Positions 15,886-23,975 are shown, numbered from the stretch's first letter. The stretch is DNA of 60,385 nucleotides from CALKUP01 sp964492735 (GCA_964492735.1 CAZBLE010000006.1:1-60385), one strand, 5' to 3'. Notes: generated by a model from the letters alone, not told the origin. Numbers and translations are program-made.

Positions 15886-17607
15886 ATGAATTTTTTGCAT
15901 AAAAAAAATCTTCGTCGTTCGTTTTTACTGCTTTTGTCACTCGCGTGTGTTTCACACCTTGCGACAGGTTCGGTATTCGCTGCATCATCAGTATCGACGA
16001 CAATCAAAGCCACAAAAATTCTATTGAATAAAAAAGGCTCTTCTATTTCAGCACAAGGTGCGCGGCCTGTTATTATTAAAGATGGATTAAAGGTGACAGG
16101 GGATATTACAGTAGGTGATGGAAAAACAGTTGATGGAGTGGATGTTGGAAATTTAGCTGCGACGGTTGCAGCATTGCAGTTAGGAACAGGAGGAGTTTCA
16201 TACACGGCCGGAACAGGTGTTTCTATTAGTGGTACAGCAATTAGCGCAACTCTTGGAACAAGCGTTGAATCAGCTGAGCTCACTGATGCGACAGTTACAG
16301 CTGATGATTTAGCAGATAATAGTGTTGGTGCGGGGGAGCTTGGAAATACTGCAATTCAAAATGGTGATATTGAAACTGCCGATCTTCCGAATGATTTAGC
16401 AATTTCTGGAGGTACAATCAATAACACAACGATTGGAGCAACAACAGCTTCAACAGGAAATTTTTCAAATCTTACGCTCAATGGAACCTCTCCGGTATTG
16501 CCCGTGCTCGGCTCTGTCCCAAAAGCAATTGTGAATAGGACTATTGATACAATAGGGCAAGGTCCTTCTACAACGATTGGAGTGGATGGTTTTCCGATTA
16601 TTTCCTATATTGATAGTACAAACCGTGATTTAAAAGTTGCACATTGTGAGAATGTGAATTGTAGCAGTTCGACTATTACAACAGTATCTGATGATGGACG
16701 GCTCTATACGGCTATTATTATTGGAGCAGATGGTTTGCCAGTGATTGTCTATGACCGATTTAGTTCCAATGGTGTTATGGTGGTAAAGTGTGGCAACACT
16801 GCCTGTTCTTCCGGAAACACCACCTCTGTTATTGAAGCAGTGAGTATACGTTTACCTTCAATAAGTATTGGAGCAGATGGTTTGCCAGTTCTGGCCTATA
16901 ATGAAGTGTCTGGTGCTGATTTAAAAGCTGTAAAATGTGGGAATACAGCGTGTTCTTCTGGAAATACTATTACAACGATTGATAATGATAGTATTGTTTC
17001 TTTTAGTCCAACAACGATTGTGGTGCCACCGGATGGACTACCGGTTATTGCATACCATAAATATAGTAGTGCATTTGATTTAAAAGTTGCAAAGTGCACA
17101 CTTGCAGATTGTTCAACAAGTACCACCGAAATTCTTGATACTCCAAATAATGTTGGACTCTATAGCTCGTTAACGATTGGTATTGATGGCTTGCCAATAG
17201 TGAGTTATTACGATGATTCGAATGATAATTTAATGATTGCAAAATGTGGTGATGCAACATGTACAAATGCATCTGCAACTATCACAACCGTTGATAGTAC
17301 TGGGAATGTCGGGTCTGGTAACACTATTACGATTGGGCCTGATGGGTTTCCGATTGTTGCGTATATGGATGAGACAAATGGTTATATAAAAGTACTCAAA
17401 TGCAGCACATTGAGCTGCGCAACGGGAAATACAACAACTGCAGTAGTGAATCTTAACACAACATCATTTTTCTACGTGCATATACTTTCTCTAACAATGG
17501 GTAGGAATAATTTGCCATTTATTGCGTACTTCCACCAAGGAGATGAAAGTCTGAGAACGGCGGCTCTTGGTAGTATTTTTGGTAGTGGGTATTTTATCCG
17601 CAGGTAG
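15886..17607 (+). CDS. Secreted protein with seven propeller-like repeats
   Basis: 573 residues. A signal peptide (about 1-35: basic start, then LLLLSLACVSHLATGSVFA) is followed by a stalk-like Thr/Ala/Asp-rich region (about 60-200, TVTADDLADNSVGAGEL). Residues about 220-560 hold seven repeats of about 45-50 residues; each has IGxDGLPxIxY, then LKVxKC, four to five residues, C, and Thr/Ser-rich turns. Seven blades fit a beta-propeller, with a Cys pair probably bridged in each blade outside the cell; the seventh blade is the least regular and lacks the Cys pair. Cotranscription with heliorhodopsin is likely (11-bp gap). It may bind a surface ligand or host cell; function unknown. Confidence 0.85.
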   Translation: MNFLHKKNLRRSFLLLLSLACVSHLATGSVFAASSVSTTIKATKILLNKKGSSISAQGARPVIIKDGLKVTGDITVGDGKTVDGVDVGNLAATVAALQLGTGGVSYTAGTGVSISGTAISATLGTSVESAELTDATVTADDLADNSVGAGELGNTAIQNGDIETADLPNDLAISGGTINNTTIGATTASTGNFSNLTLNGTSPVLPVLGSVPKAIVNRTIDTIGQGPSTTIGVDGFPIISYIDSTNRDLKVAHCENVNCSSSTITTVSDDGRLYTAIIIGADGLPVIVYDRFSSNGVMVVKCGNTACSSGNTTSVIEAVSIRLPSISIGADGLPVLAYNEVSGADLKAVKCGNTACSSGNTITTIDNDSIVSFSPTTIVVPPDGLPVIAYHKYSSAFDLKVAKCTLADCSTSTTEILDTPNNVGLYSSLTIGIDGLPIVSYYDDSNDNLMIAKCGDATCTNASATITTVDSTGNVGSGNTITIGPDGFPIVAYMDETNGYIKVLKCSTLSCATGNTTTAVVNLNTTSFFYVHILSLTMGRNNLPFIAYFHQGDESLRTAALGSIFGSGYFIRR

Positions 17608-17631
17608 CCTGTTCGTGGTTTTATAGTGTGC

Positions 17632-17637
17632 TATACT
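17632..17637 (+). promoter_or_regulatory. -10 box of the FAD oxidoreductase gene
   Basis: TATACT ends 7 bases before ATG 17645, placing transcription start at or next to the start codon (leaderless). Confidence 0.6.
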
Positions 17638-17644
17638 CGTTTCC

Positions 17645-19021
17645 ATGATTTCACCATGGATTCACCAACTGAACCGAACACGACCTGCTGCAGAACTGTC
17701 TGAAAATGCTATTGCTGATGTTGTTGTGATTGGCGCAGGGATTGCTGGAGTGACAACAGCTTACTATATATTGAAAAACACCACGCACCGCGTCTTTCTC
17801 ATTGAAGCGGGGAAAGTTGCGCATGGTGCAACTGGGCACAACGCAGGGCAAATTGCGAGTTATTTTGAACGCACGTTTGCAGACATTGCAGATGAGTTTG
17901 GCTTGGAGCTTGCGGCTCGTGGCCAAGAGTCGATTGATAACGCGTGGATTTTGCTTGAAGAAATTTTGCGTGATACAGCAATTCCAGCGCCACTCTGGCC
18001 GGTGACCGGGTATGCAGGAATTTCAAGTTCGGAATTGCTCGCGACCTATCTTGAAGATACCTATTTAAAACATTCAGCTGGTATTCAAGCAGAAGATCTA
18101 TTGATTGCAGATACAGTTGATCTCATAACAATTCCAGAAAAATACCACGGTCATTATACGGTATTGCCGCTCGCTGACATTCAGTCACTCCTGAACACAA
18201 ATGACCCAGAGTATATCGCCGCCTTGCGCGGTCGGAAAGGGTGTATGAATAGCGCGCTGTTTTGTGAAGAGCTGGTTCAATGGATGCTTGAGAATTATGC
18301 GGAGCGTTTACGCCTTGCTGAACACTCTCCGGTGCAACTTGTTCAATGTATGGCTGATGGTGTGATTGTGCATGCCAATGGTTTTACGATTCCAGCACAA
18401 TACGCAGTGCTTTGCACAAATGGTTTCGAGCATTTTGCAATTGAAAGTGAGAACAATCCAACACTCAATACAGATTTTCATTCGATGATTCATGGTACAA
18501 TTGGCTATATGGCTGCGTATCTTGACGAACAGGATCAGCCGCCAGCTGCGATGAGTTATTTAGAGCTTGTTGAATCGGCAGAGTCGCGTGACTCTGAGCC
18601 ACCGGCGTATATTTATTTAACACGCCGGCCGTTTGAACTCGAGGCTGATAAAAAACATAATTTGATTTGTATCGGTGGACCAGAGGAGTACCTGGAAGAT
18701 CATCGAGAATATTCACCAGACATGGCATATCGAGATCTTTCGTTAGTCGAGATGACAGAGTTTTTACAGAAAACTGTGCGTGATGCGCCGACAGATCCAA
18801 AGTATACATATCAATGGCATGGCCTGATGGGGTATACGCGCAATAATATGCGTCGGGTTGGACCGGAGCCAACTGAATCACGCCTGCTGTATAACCTTGG
18901 ATGTAATGGTGTTGGAATTTTACCGTCTATTTTTGGCGGGCACCGAATTGCGCGGTATTTAAATAATGAGTCTGTTGAGCCGTCAATCTTTGATGTCCCA
19001 AATCAATTATCATCTGTATGA
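17645..19021 (+). CDS. FAD-dependent oxidoreductase, DAO (glycine/D-amino acid oxidase) family
   Basis: 458 residues. The N-terminal dinucleotide-binding motif VVIGAGIAGVTTAYYIL (about 27-45) with a following acidic EAGK marks the FAD site. The GATGHNAGQIASYF segment near residue 60 is typical of DAO-fold oxidases. The C-terminal YQWHGLMGYTRNNMRRVG and LGCNGVGILPSIFGGHRIA belong to the second FAD-contact region. Its substrate would be an amine or N-methyl amino acid. No signal peptide, so cytosolic. It overlaps the next gene by 4 bases (ATGA) and is thus coupled to the methyltransferase. Confidence 0.9.
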   Translation: MISPWIHQLNRTRPAAELSENAIADVVVIGAGIAGVTTAYYILKNTTHRVFLIEAGKVAHGATGHNAGQIASYFERTFADIADEFGLELAARGQESIDNAWILLEEILRDTAIPAPLWPVTGYAGISSSELLATYLEDTYLKHSAGIQAEDLLIADTVDLITIPEKYHGHYTVLPLADIQSLLNTNDPEYIAALRGRKGCMNSALFCEELVQWMLENYAERLRLAEHSPVQLVQCMADGVIVHANGFTIPAQYAVLCTNGFEHFAIESENNPTLNTDFHSMIHGTIGYMAAYLDEQDQPPAAMSYLELVESAESRDSEPPAYIYLTRRPFELEADKKHNLICIGGPEEYLEDHREYSPDMAYRDLSLVEMTEFLQKTVRDAPTDPKYTYQWHGLMGYTRNNMRRVGPEPTESRLLYNLGCNGVGILPSIFGGHRIARYLNNESVEPSIFDVPNQLSSV

Positions 19022-19716
19022 AAAAAACTTCTTGGGATCAAGAATATGAAAAGCCTGTATTAATGACAGGAAGCACAACAGCGCAGCCATCTGTTTTAAA
19101 ATTATTGCGCTTACTCAAAAAGCAATATGATTTTCGAGTTGAAGATAAACGGATTCTTGATTTTGCGTGTGGAACAGGGCGACTAGCGATTGATCTTGCA
19201 CAGCGCGGTGCAACAGTTTCTGGTTTTGATATCTCTGGCATCGCGATTGAGCAGGCTCGCAAAATGGCCCATGAGCACGGTTTGAGAATTGACCTCAAGC
19301 AATTTGAGTGGAATGCGCGGGCCACGATTGACGAGCGTGAGGCATATTTTGATGGTGTGATCATGAATATGGCGTTTCATTTATTTGATGCAGCAGGGCG
19401 TACGCATGCGCTGCAAGAAATTCATCGTATTCTTCGGCCACGTGGTTTTGTGGTTATTCGGACGCTGGCAGTAGAAGGGGATACGAATGCAAAGCAGTTG
19501 CTCGTAGATCACCCATCACCGCAAGATCCAGGCTCATACCGCATGCCAGACATGAAGCATGACGAGCATCCATTCTCACGCACAGAACTAATGGAGTTGT
19601 TTGGTGCTACAGGCAACTGGACTGTTGTGCATATCCAAAAAGTGACAGGGCACCCACGATTTAATGGCAAGATCTATAAAAGACAGTATTGGGAAGTGAT
19701 TGCACAAAAAGCATAG
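19018..19716 (+). CDS. Class I SAM-dependent methyltransferase
   Basis: 232 residues. Motif I ILDFACGTGRLAIDLA (about 41-56), acidic motif II GFDISG and the post-motif region FDGVIMNMAFHLFDA mark a Rossmann-type small-molecule methyltransferase (methyltransferase 11/25 type). The start codon overlaps the stop of the FAD oxidoreductase, so the pair may act on the same small molecule, one oxidising and one methylating it. Substrate unknown. Confidence 0.88.
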   Translation: MKKTSWDQEYEKPVLMTGSTTAQPSVLKLLRLLKKQYDFRVEDKRILDFACGTGRLAIDLAQRGATVSGFDISGIAIEQARKMAHEHGLRIDLKQFEWNARATIDEREAYFDGVIMNMAFHLFDAAGRTHALQEIHRILRPRGFVVIRTLAVEGDTNAKQLLVDHPSPQDPGSYRMPDMKHDEHPFSRTELMELFGATGNWTVVHIQKVTGHPRFNGKIYKRQYWEVIAQKA

Positions 19717-19740
19717 ATTTTTGTGATGAGGACCGTAGGT

Positions 19741-19769
19741 TTGTAGATATCCTTATTTTTCGGTATGAT
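19741..19769 (+). promoter_or_regulatory. Promoter of the flavocytochrome gene
   Basis: TTGTAG (19741-19746), 17-bp spacer, TATGAT (19764-19769), then 7 bases to an ATG at 19777. The geometry matches the leaderless pattern elsewhere and argues that translation was meant to begin at 19777. Confidence 0.7.
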
Positions 19770-19846
19770 TTCAATCATGCGCCAACAAATAAGATATCAA
19801 TATAGTCGTTATGCTGCTGATAGTATTGTTTTTTTATTGCTAGGGT

Positions 19847-21103
19847 TTGCTATTTTTATGGTATCGAGGAGTTGCGGATAACAACGTATTTACAACAACA
19901 GAATCAACCCTGACAGCAATCGGGCAGGTCCTTGGCTTCATTGGTATTGTATTATTCGCGTTGAATTTGATTATCAGCGCGCGGTTTATATGGCTTGAAG
20001 GACTCTTTGGAGGTCTGAATCGTTTGTATATTCAACATAGTCGTTACGGTCAATGGGCATTTATTGCATTATTGTTTCACCCATTGCTCTTGGTTTTTCA
20101 ATATAGCGGCGGGTCATTTGTGCTCGCAATCAAGTTTTTGTTGCCGAGCGATAATGTACCACTGACATTTGGCATCATCGGTCTGTATTCAATGATTGCA
20201 TTAATTGCATTGACGCTCTATATTCGTCCGCATTATCACTTATGGAAATGGCTGCATAAATTATTTGGTGTGGCATTTTTCTTTGGAGGATTGCATGTGT
20301 TATTAATTCCAAGTTCTTTGAGTCAATATGCGCCATTAAAAATCTATATCTTAACGATCGTTGTCTTAGGTTTGTCGGCGTATGTGTACCGCAGTCTGCT
20401 CGCGCAGTTTTTCGTGCGCCAATATCGATATACGGTGTTGAGTGTAACACCATTAAATAACATGATTACACGCGTTCTTTTAAAGCCCGTCGCACAGCCC
20501 ATGAATCATCGGGCTGGGCAATTTTTGTTTATTCGATTTATTGACCATGATGTATCTGCTGAAGCACATCCATTTAGTATTGTGTCAGAGCCGGGCGCAG
20601 AATTTTTAGAAATTGCTGTAAAAAATAGTGGTGATTATACGGCAAGGCTGAATCAGTTGTCGGCAGGGTCCGAAGCTTTTCTTGAAGGGCCATTCGGCTA
20701 TTTTTTCGTGCCCAATGGGGCGGTGCAAAAACAAGTCTGGGTTGCCGGAGGAATTGGGATCACGCCATTCATGGGTCGGGTGCGTTTAATGGCACAGTCA
20801 GGCCTATCTGAAGGGGAGTCTATTGATTTCTATTATTGTGTGCGAAATAGTACTGAAACAGTGTATCTTGATGAGCTGCGTGCACTCGAACAATTATTTC
20901 CCGGCCGATTTCGTGTCATTGTTTTTGCATCTGATACAGAAGGCCGCATTACTGCAGAAACGATTGCAGAGCGCTCTGGAGGACTTACAGAGACAGATGT
21001 GTTTATGTGCGCACCACCTGCCATGATTCACAGTTTAAAGAAACAATTTCGAGCGATCGGTGTTTCAAAAGCTGCGCTGCATTCAGAAGAATTTTCGTTG
21101 TAA
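19847..21103 (+). CDS. Ferric reductase-type membrane flavocytochrome b, N-terminus frameshifted
   Basis: The intact frame (418 residues, TTG start) has four to five membrane helices with His residues in FIALLFHP, WLHKLFG and FGGLHVLL that should hold two b hemes. The cytosolic half has an FAD site (RAGQFLFIRF, AHPFSIVS) and an NAD(P) site (VWVAGGIGITPFMG), ending in HSEEFSL. It thus moves electrons from NAD(P)H across the membrane, as in FRE/NOX enzymes. A promoter points to ATG 19777; from there the frame reads MRQQIRYQY then a membrane helix DSIVFLLLGFAIF and breaks at a T5 run (19853-19857). Removing one T joins the two into one 19777-21103 gene. Exported cytochrome b5-like proteins follow. 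Confidence 0.88.
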   Translation: MLFLWYRGVADNNVFTTTESTLTAIGQVLGFIGIVLFALNLIISARFIWLEGLFGGLNRLYIQHSRYGQWAFIALLFHPLLLVFQYSGGSFVLAIKFLLPSDNVPLTFGIIGLYSMIALIALTLYIRPHYHLWKWLHKLFGVAFFFGGLHVLLIPSSLSQYAPLKIYILTIVVLGLSAYVYRSLLAQFFVRQYRYTVLSVTPLNNMITRVLLKPVAQPMNHRAGQFLFIRFIDHDVSAEAHPFSIVSEPGAEFLEIAVKNSGDYTARLNQLSAGSEAFLEGPFGYFFVPNGAVQKQVWVAGGIGITPFMGRVRLMAQSGLSEGESIDFYYCVRNSTETVYLDELRALEQLFPGRFRVIVFASDTEGRITAETIAERSGGLTETDVFMCAPPAMIHSLKKQFRAIGVSKAALHSEEFSL

Positions 21104-21106
21104 TAT

Positions 21107-21466
21107 ATGAAATACCTCACACTCGCTGCTATGATCATTTTCACGCTGACTGTTGGAACAGTTGGTCTCTTGAGCTTGCTGTTTCCGAATGCAACCTATG
21201 CACCAACCTCATCTGCAAATGCAAATCAAGCAGCGCAACCAACCTTTACTGCAAAGCAAGTCTCACAGCACGCAAAAAAAACCGACTGTTATTTAATCGT
21301 GAAGGGAGTTGTCTATGACGTGACGTCATATATTGGCGCGCATCCAGGAGGAGCAGGGGAGATTACAAGTCGTTGCGGCGGCGAAGTAACAAGTATATTC
21401 ACTTCAATTCATTCAAATGCAGCCTGGAACCTGCTTGGAAAATATGAGGTAGGAAAATTACAATAG
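21107..21466 (+). CDS. Membrane-anchored cytochrome b5-like protein
   Basis: 119 residues. A signal-anchor helix (about 4-26) is followed by a low-complexity linker and a cytochrome b5-like heme domain (about 45-119). The heme ligand motif HPGG occurs in IGAHPGGAGEI; a second His in SIHSNAAWNLLG is the likely distal ligand. Two Cys (TDCYL and SRCGG) may pair outside the cell. The gene starts 3 bp after the flavocytochrome stop, so the heme domain is probably the extracytoplasmic acceptor of its electrons. Confidence 0.88.
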   Translation: MKYLTLAAMIIFTLTVGTVGLLSLLFPNATYAPTSSANANQAAQPTFTAKQVSQHAKKTDCYLIVKGVVYDVTSYIGAHPGGAGEITSRCGGEVTSIFTSIHSNAAWNLLGKYEVGKLQ

Positions 21467-21480
21467 ACCGCGCGAGTTTG

Positions 21481-22152
21481 TTATCGTGTGAATATTGAAT
21501 AGAGTGCAATCGCAGCAGCGTGGGTGACATTCAGTGATTCAAGGGTTTCGTTATGTTCAATAACGAGGGAAGTGCCGCTAATGTCCATTGTGATGCCGTG
21601 TCCTTCAGAGCCGAGAATAATCACTGGTCGTGTTGCGACTGTTGCTTGTTGCAAGGCAATGCTTTCAGGTCGCTTTTCAATGCGGTACACTGGTCGCTCT
21701 AAGGCCGTAATGAATTCAACTGCCTTTCCGCGAGTCATACTCATCCATGGAACGTGAAAGAGTGCGCCACTACTTGCACGCACAACCTTTGAGCTCGTAA
21801 TATCAGCTGACTCAATCGCAATAATTGCACCATCAAATGCAAGGGCAAGGCGTAATAATGTACCGACGTTCCCTGGATCTTGCACACCGTCTAATACAAC
21901 GACCACAGATTGATTTTGGATGTCATCGAGCGTCCATTCCGGAATGCGTGCCACTGCCGCAATGGGTTGAGGGTGTTCGGTTGTGACAAGTGTTTCAAAT
22001 TTAAAGCTATCGTTTCCCGTAAATGTCCATTCAATATAGCTCTTTGCTTCTGCGACTGGGATTTCACCTTCGACTAATAGGAGGTTGTTTTCTCGACGAC
22101 CTTTTTTTGTGTGGAGTTTTTTAATCAGTGATTCTTGGGCTTTTGTGAGCAT
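21481..22152 (-). CDS. TrmH/SpoU-family RNA 2'-O-methyltransferase
   Basis: 223 residues. The C-terminal SPOUT domain shows all three knot motifs: VVLDGVQDPGNVGTLLRLALAF, IILGSEGHGI and ESLNVTHAAAIALYSI. The N-terminal 80 residues form a substrate-binding domain (KKLHTKKGRRENNLLLVEGE). Such proteins methylate ribose in 23S rRNA or tRNA. It lies opposite in strand between the two cytochrome b5 genes and shares a divergent region with the second. Confidence 0.92.
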   Translation of the reverse strand: MLTKAQESLIKKLHTKKGRRENNLLLVEGEIPVAEAKSYIEWTFTGNDSFKFETLVTTEHPQPIAAVARIPEWTLDDIQNQSVVVVLDGVQDPGNVGTLLRLALAFDGAIIAIESADITSSKVVRASSGALFHVPWMSMTRGKAVEFITALERPVYRIEKRPESIALQQATVATRPVIILGSEGHGITMDISGTSLVIEHNETLESLNVTHAAAIALYSIFTR

Positions 22153-22192
22153 AAGATGAGTGTGTTATGATAATTTCGCAGTTCCTACTATT

Positions 22193-22198
22193 TATAAC
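22193..22198 (+). promoter_or_regulatory. -10 box of the cytochrome b5 lipoprotein gene
   Basis: TATAAC ends 6 bases before ATG 22205; leaderless geometry. It excludes the upstream in-frame ATG at 22160. Confidence 0.55.
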
Positions 22199-22204
22199 AC
22201 ATTT

Positions 22205-22705
22205 ATGAAATATACACTTTCTATTGCCTTGTTCAGCGCTTTGCTGCTCATGGGCGCATCTTGTGGTAAAACCGCAGATACAACAACAAATACAACAGAG
22301 TCAGCAATAGCGAATGCTCAAGCAGCTGCTTCTGTGACAACAAATTCTACGAATACAGCAGTAAATACAACTACTCCAACAAATACCAACACAAATAAAA
22401 CAGCTGGTGTGACGACTACAACAAATGACGCTCAAGCAGGTCTTGAAGAGCCAGCGGCGGCTGCAAGTGGCATTTCAGCCAGTGATATTGCAAAACACAA
22501 CACAAAATCAGATTGTTGGACAAGTATTTCTGGAAAAGTGTATGACGTGACGAAGTACATCGCGAAGCATCCAGGTGGTCAGGTGATTACACAAATATGC
22601 GGAAAAGAGGGTACGCAGCTATTTGCAACACAAGGTGGACGTGGGCAACACAGCGGCACAGCTCGATCTCAACTTGCGACATTTGAGATCGGAACATTGC
22701 AATAA
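22205..22705 (+). CDS. Lipoprotein with cytochrome b5-like heme domain
   Basis: 166 residues. Signal sequence with lipobox (LLMGASC, lipidated Cys at about residue 20), then a long Thr/Asn-rich linker (about 25-85) reaching from the membrane, then a cytochrome b5-like domain. Heme motif IAKHPGGQVITQ and the second His in RGQHSGTARSQL are present, as are two Cys (SDCWT and QICGK). It resembles the neighbour's heme domain closely, so the two are paralogues. It is likely displayed on the cell surface as the outer element of an electron relay fed by the flavocytochrome. Confidence 0.87.
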   Translation: MKYTLSIALFSALLLMGASCGKTADTTTNTTESAIANAQAAASVTTNSTNTAVNTTTPTNTNTNKTAGVTTTTNDAQAGLEEPAAAASGISASDIAKHNTKSDCWTSISGKVYDVTKYIAKHPGGQVITQICGKEGTQLFATQGGRGQHSGTARSQLATFEIGTLQ

Positions 22706-22757
22706 CCAAGTCTCAAAAATTGTCAAATTGACTGTTGATATCTTTTTGGCCTTTTTC

Positions 22758-22785
22758 TTGAGGTTTTTGGCACATTTGCTATAAT
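22758..22785 (+). promoter_or_regulatory. Promoter of the HU gene
   Basis: TTGAGG (22758-22763), 16 bp, consensus TATAAT (22780-22785). Start codon lies 31 bases further, a short leader without clear Shine-Dalgarno site. Confidence 0.75.
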
Positions 22786-22816
22786 ACCTTCAGCTAATTC
22801 ACTTAAACGAAGTCAT

Positions 22817-23101
22817 ATGCGAAAACCAATGACAAAGAGTCAGTTCGTCGCTCACCTCTCTGAGAAGTCAGGAATGAGTAAAAAAGAAGTTACAGCAATG
22901 TGGGAATTGCTTGTTGAAACTATCTACGACGAAACAAAACAAGCCGGAATGTGCACATTACCAGGCGTTGGTAAAATGGTGTTACAACAACGTGCAGCGC
23001 GCCAAGGCCGCAATCCTGCAACAGGCGAAACTATCAACATTCCTGCAAAGACAGTGTTGAAATTCCGTGTTGCAAAACAAGCGAAAGACGCAATTCTGTA
23101 A
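22817..23101 (+). CDS. HU/IHF-family nucleoid protein
   Basis: 94 residues, the usual size for HU. The dimerising helices are in the first half (LSEKSGMSKKEVTAMWELL), followed by the conserved strand region with GVGKMVLQQRAARQGRNPATG, whose RxGRNPxTGE loop and Pro insert into the DNA minor groove. It compacts DNA and assists repair and recombination. A strong consensus promoter and a terminator make it a single-gene unit. Confidence 0.96.
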   Translation: MRKPMTKSQFVAHLSEKSGMSKKEVTAMWELLVETIYDETKQAGMCTLPGVGKMVLQQRAARQGRNPATGETINIPAKTVLKFRVAKQAKDAIL

Positions 23102-23122
23102 TTCATCTCACAATTCAGAAGC

Positions 23123-23148
23123 AAAAACCGGGCATGCCCCGGTTTTTT
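23123..23148 (+). terminator. Terminator after HU gene
   Basis: ACCGGG/CCCGGT stem with CATGC loop followed by T6. Confidence 0.85.
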
Positions 23149-23204
23149 GTTTGTTGTATCTACTTTTAAAAAAGTGAAAGTGTCGATAGAGAGTTGTGCC
23201 AAAT

Positions 23205-23234
23205 AAAAAATCGGACAGAGGAGTCCGATTTTTT
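23205..23234. terminator. Terminator after the lysine-rich protein gene
   Basis: AAAAAATCGGAC and GTCCGATTTTTT form a near-perfect 12-bp stem around AGAGGA; symmetrical A and T runs allow use from both sides. Confidence 0.85.
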
Positions 23235-23242
23235 ATGTAAGA

Positions 23243-23452
23243 CTATTTCTTACGTTTCGCTGGTTTTCGTTTAGCGACTTTCTTTACTGCTTTCTTCACT
23301 ACTTTTTTAGCGACTTTCTTTTTCGCCACCTTTTTCTTTGCTGGTTTTTTCGCTACTTTCTTTTTCACTACTTTTTTAACAGCTTTTTTTGCAGGTTTGC
23401 GAACAACTTTTTTCTTCGCAGGTTTTTTTGTTGCTTTTTTCTTTGTTGCCAT
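23243..23452 (-). CDS. Lysine-rich histone H1-like protein
   Basis: 69 residues, nearly all Lys, Ala, Val, Pro and Arg in repeats such as KKPAKKKV, KKVAKKPAKKK and KRKPAKRKK, like the C-terminal tail of histone H1 and bacterial AlgP/Hc1-type proteins. It should be unfolded alone and bind DNA or RNA by charge. Start chosen at MATKKK (23452), with a G-rich AAGGGGGTG about nine bases upstream; a longer frame to 23506 adds unrelated residues. It is convergent with HU, another nucleoid protein. Confidence 0.85.
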   Translation of the reverse strand: MATKKKATKKPAKKKVVRKPAKKAVKKVVKKKVAKKPAKKKVAKKKVAKKVVKKAVKKVAKRKPAKRKK

Positions 23453-23561
23453 TTGAAACACCCCCTTTCTTAAAAATGATACATATAGTATACCGTGCAT
23501 GTGCAATCACGAATAGAACAAAACGCATGCAAACTGTGGAAAACTTTTGTTGACGCTGCTG

Positions 23562-23603
23562 ATACCTTATGTTACAAGGTATATACCTCATAAGATAAGG
23601 TAT
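23562..23603 (+). promoter_or_regulatory. Two tandem PadR operators
   Basis: Two adjacent 21-bp dyads: ATACCTT (23562-23568) with AAGGTAT (23576-23582), and ATACCT (23583-23588) with AGGTAT (23598-23603). A TTGACG -35 box lies at 23550-23555 just upstream, so occupancy would block transcription. The position, ending 9 bases before the PadR start, fits autorepression. Confidence 0.75.
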
Positions 23604-23612
23604 ATAAATACT

Positions 23613-23957
23613 ATGAAATTTGAACCAGAATTATTAAAAGGCAGTACAAAAAATATTATTCTCGCAATTCTTCTAAAAGAAGATATGCATGGATATCAAA
23701 TGATTCGCGAAATTCGTGATCGAACACGTGAGTTATTAGAATATGGAGAGGGAAGTATTTATCCCGCATTGCATTTATTAGAACAAGAAAAATATGTGAA
23801 GAGTTATTGGGCGCAAGCAGAAAATGGACGCGATCGAAAATACTACAGCATCACAGCGAAAGGAAAGAAAAAACTACGTGTTGCAGTGAAAGAATGGAAG
23901 TTGTATAGCGATGCTGTTGATTCTTTGTTGAAAGGCTTGCGTTTGATTCAGTCGTAA
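23613..23957 (+). CDS. PadR-family transcriptional repressor
   Basis: 114 residues. Winged-helix domain with LLKEDMHGYQMIREIRDR, the wing segment GSIYPALHLLEQEKYVKS and GRDRKYYSITAKGKKKL, all PadR hallmarks; a short C-terminal helix serves dimerisation. Start at ATG 23613 directly follows two operator dyads. The gene lies 18 bp before a HAAS-type membrane gene, the usual PadR partner arrangement in Gram-positives. Ligand unknown. Confidence 0.93.
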   Translation: MKFEPELLKGSTKNIILAILLKEDMHGYQMIREIRDRTRELLEYGEGSIYPALHLLEQEKYVKSYWAQAENGRDRKYYSITAKGKKKLRVAVKEWKLYSDAVDSLLKGLRLIQS

Positions 23958-23975
23958 GTTGATAGCGTGTTGTAT

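Noticed and set aside
22160..22204. Longer start for the cytochrome b5 lipoprotein
   Set aside because: The extension precedes the -10 box and spoils the signal peptide/lipobox position.
23243..23452. Low-complexity repeat rather than a gene
   Set aside because: It has an ATG, a G-rich ribosome site, a single frame and its own terminator.
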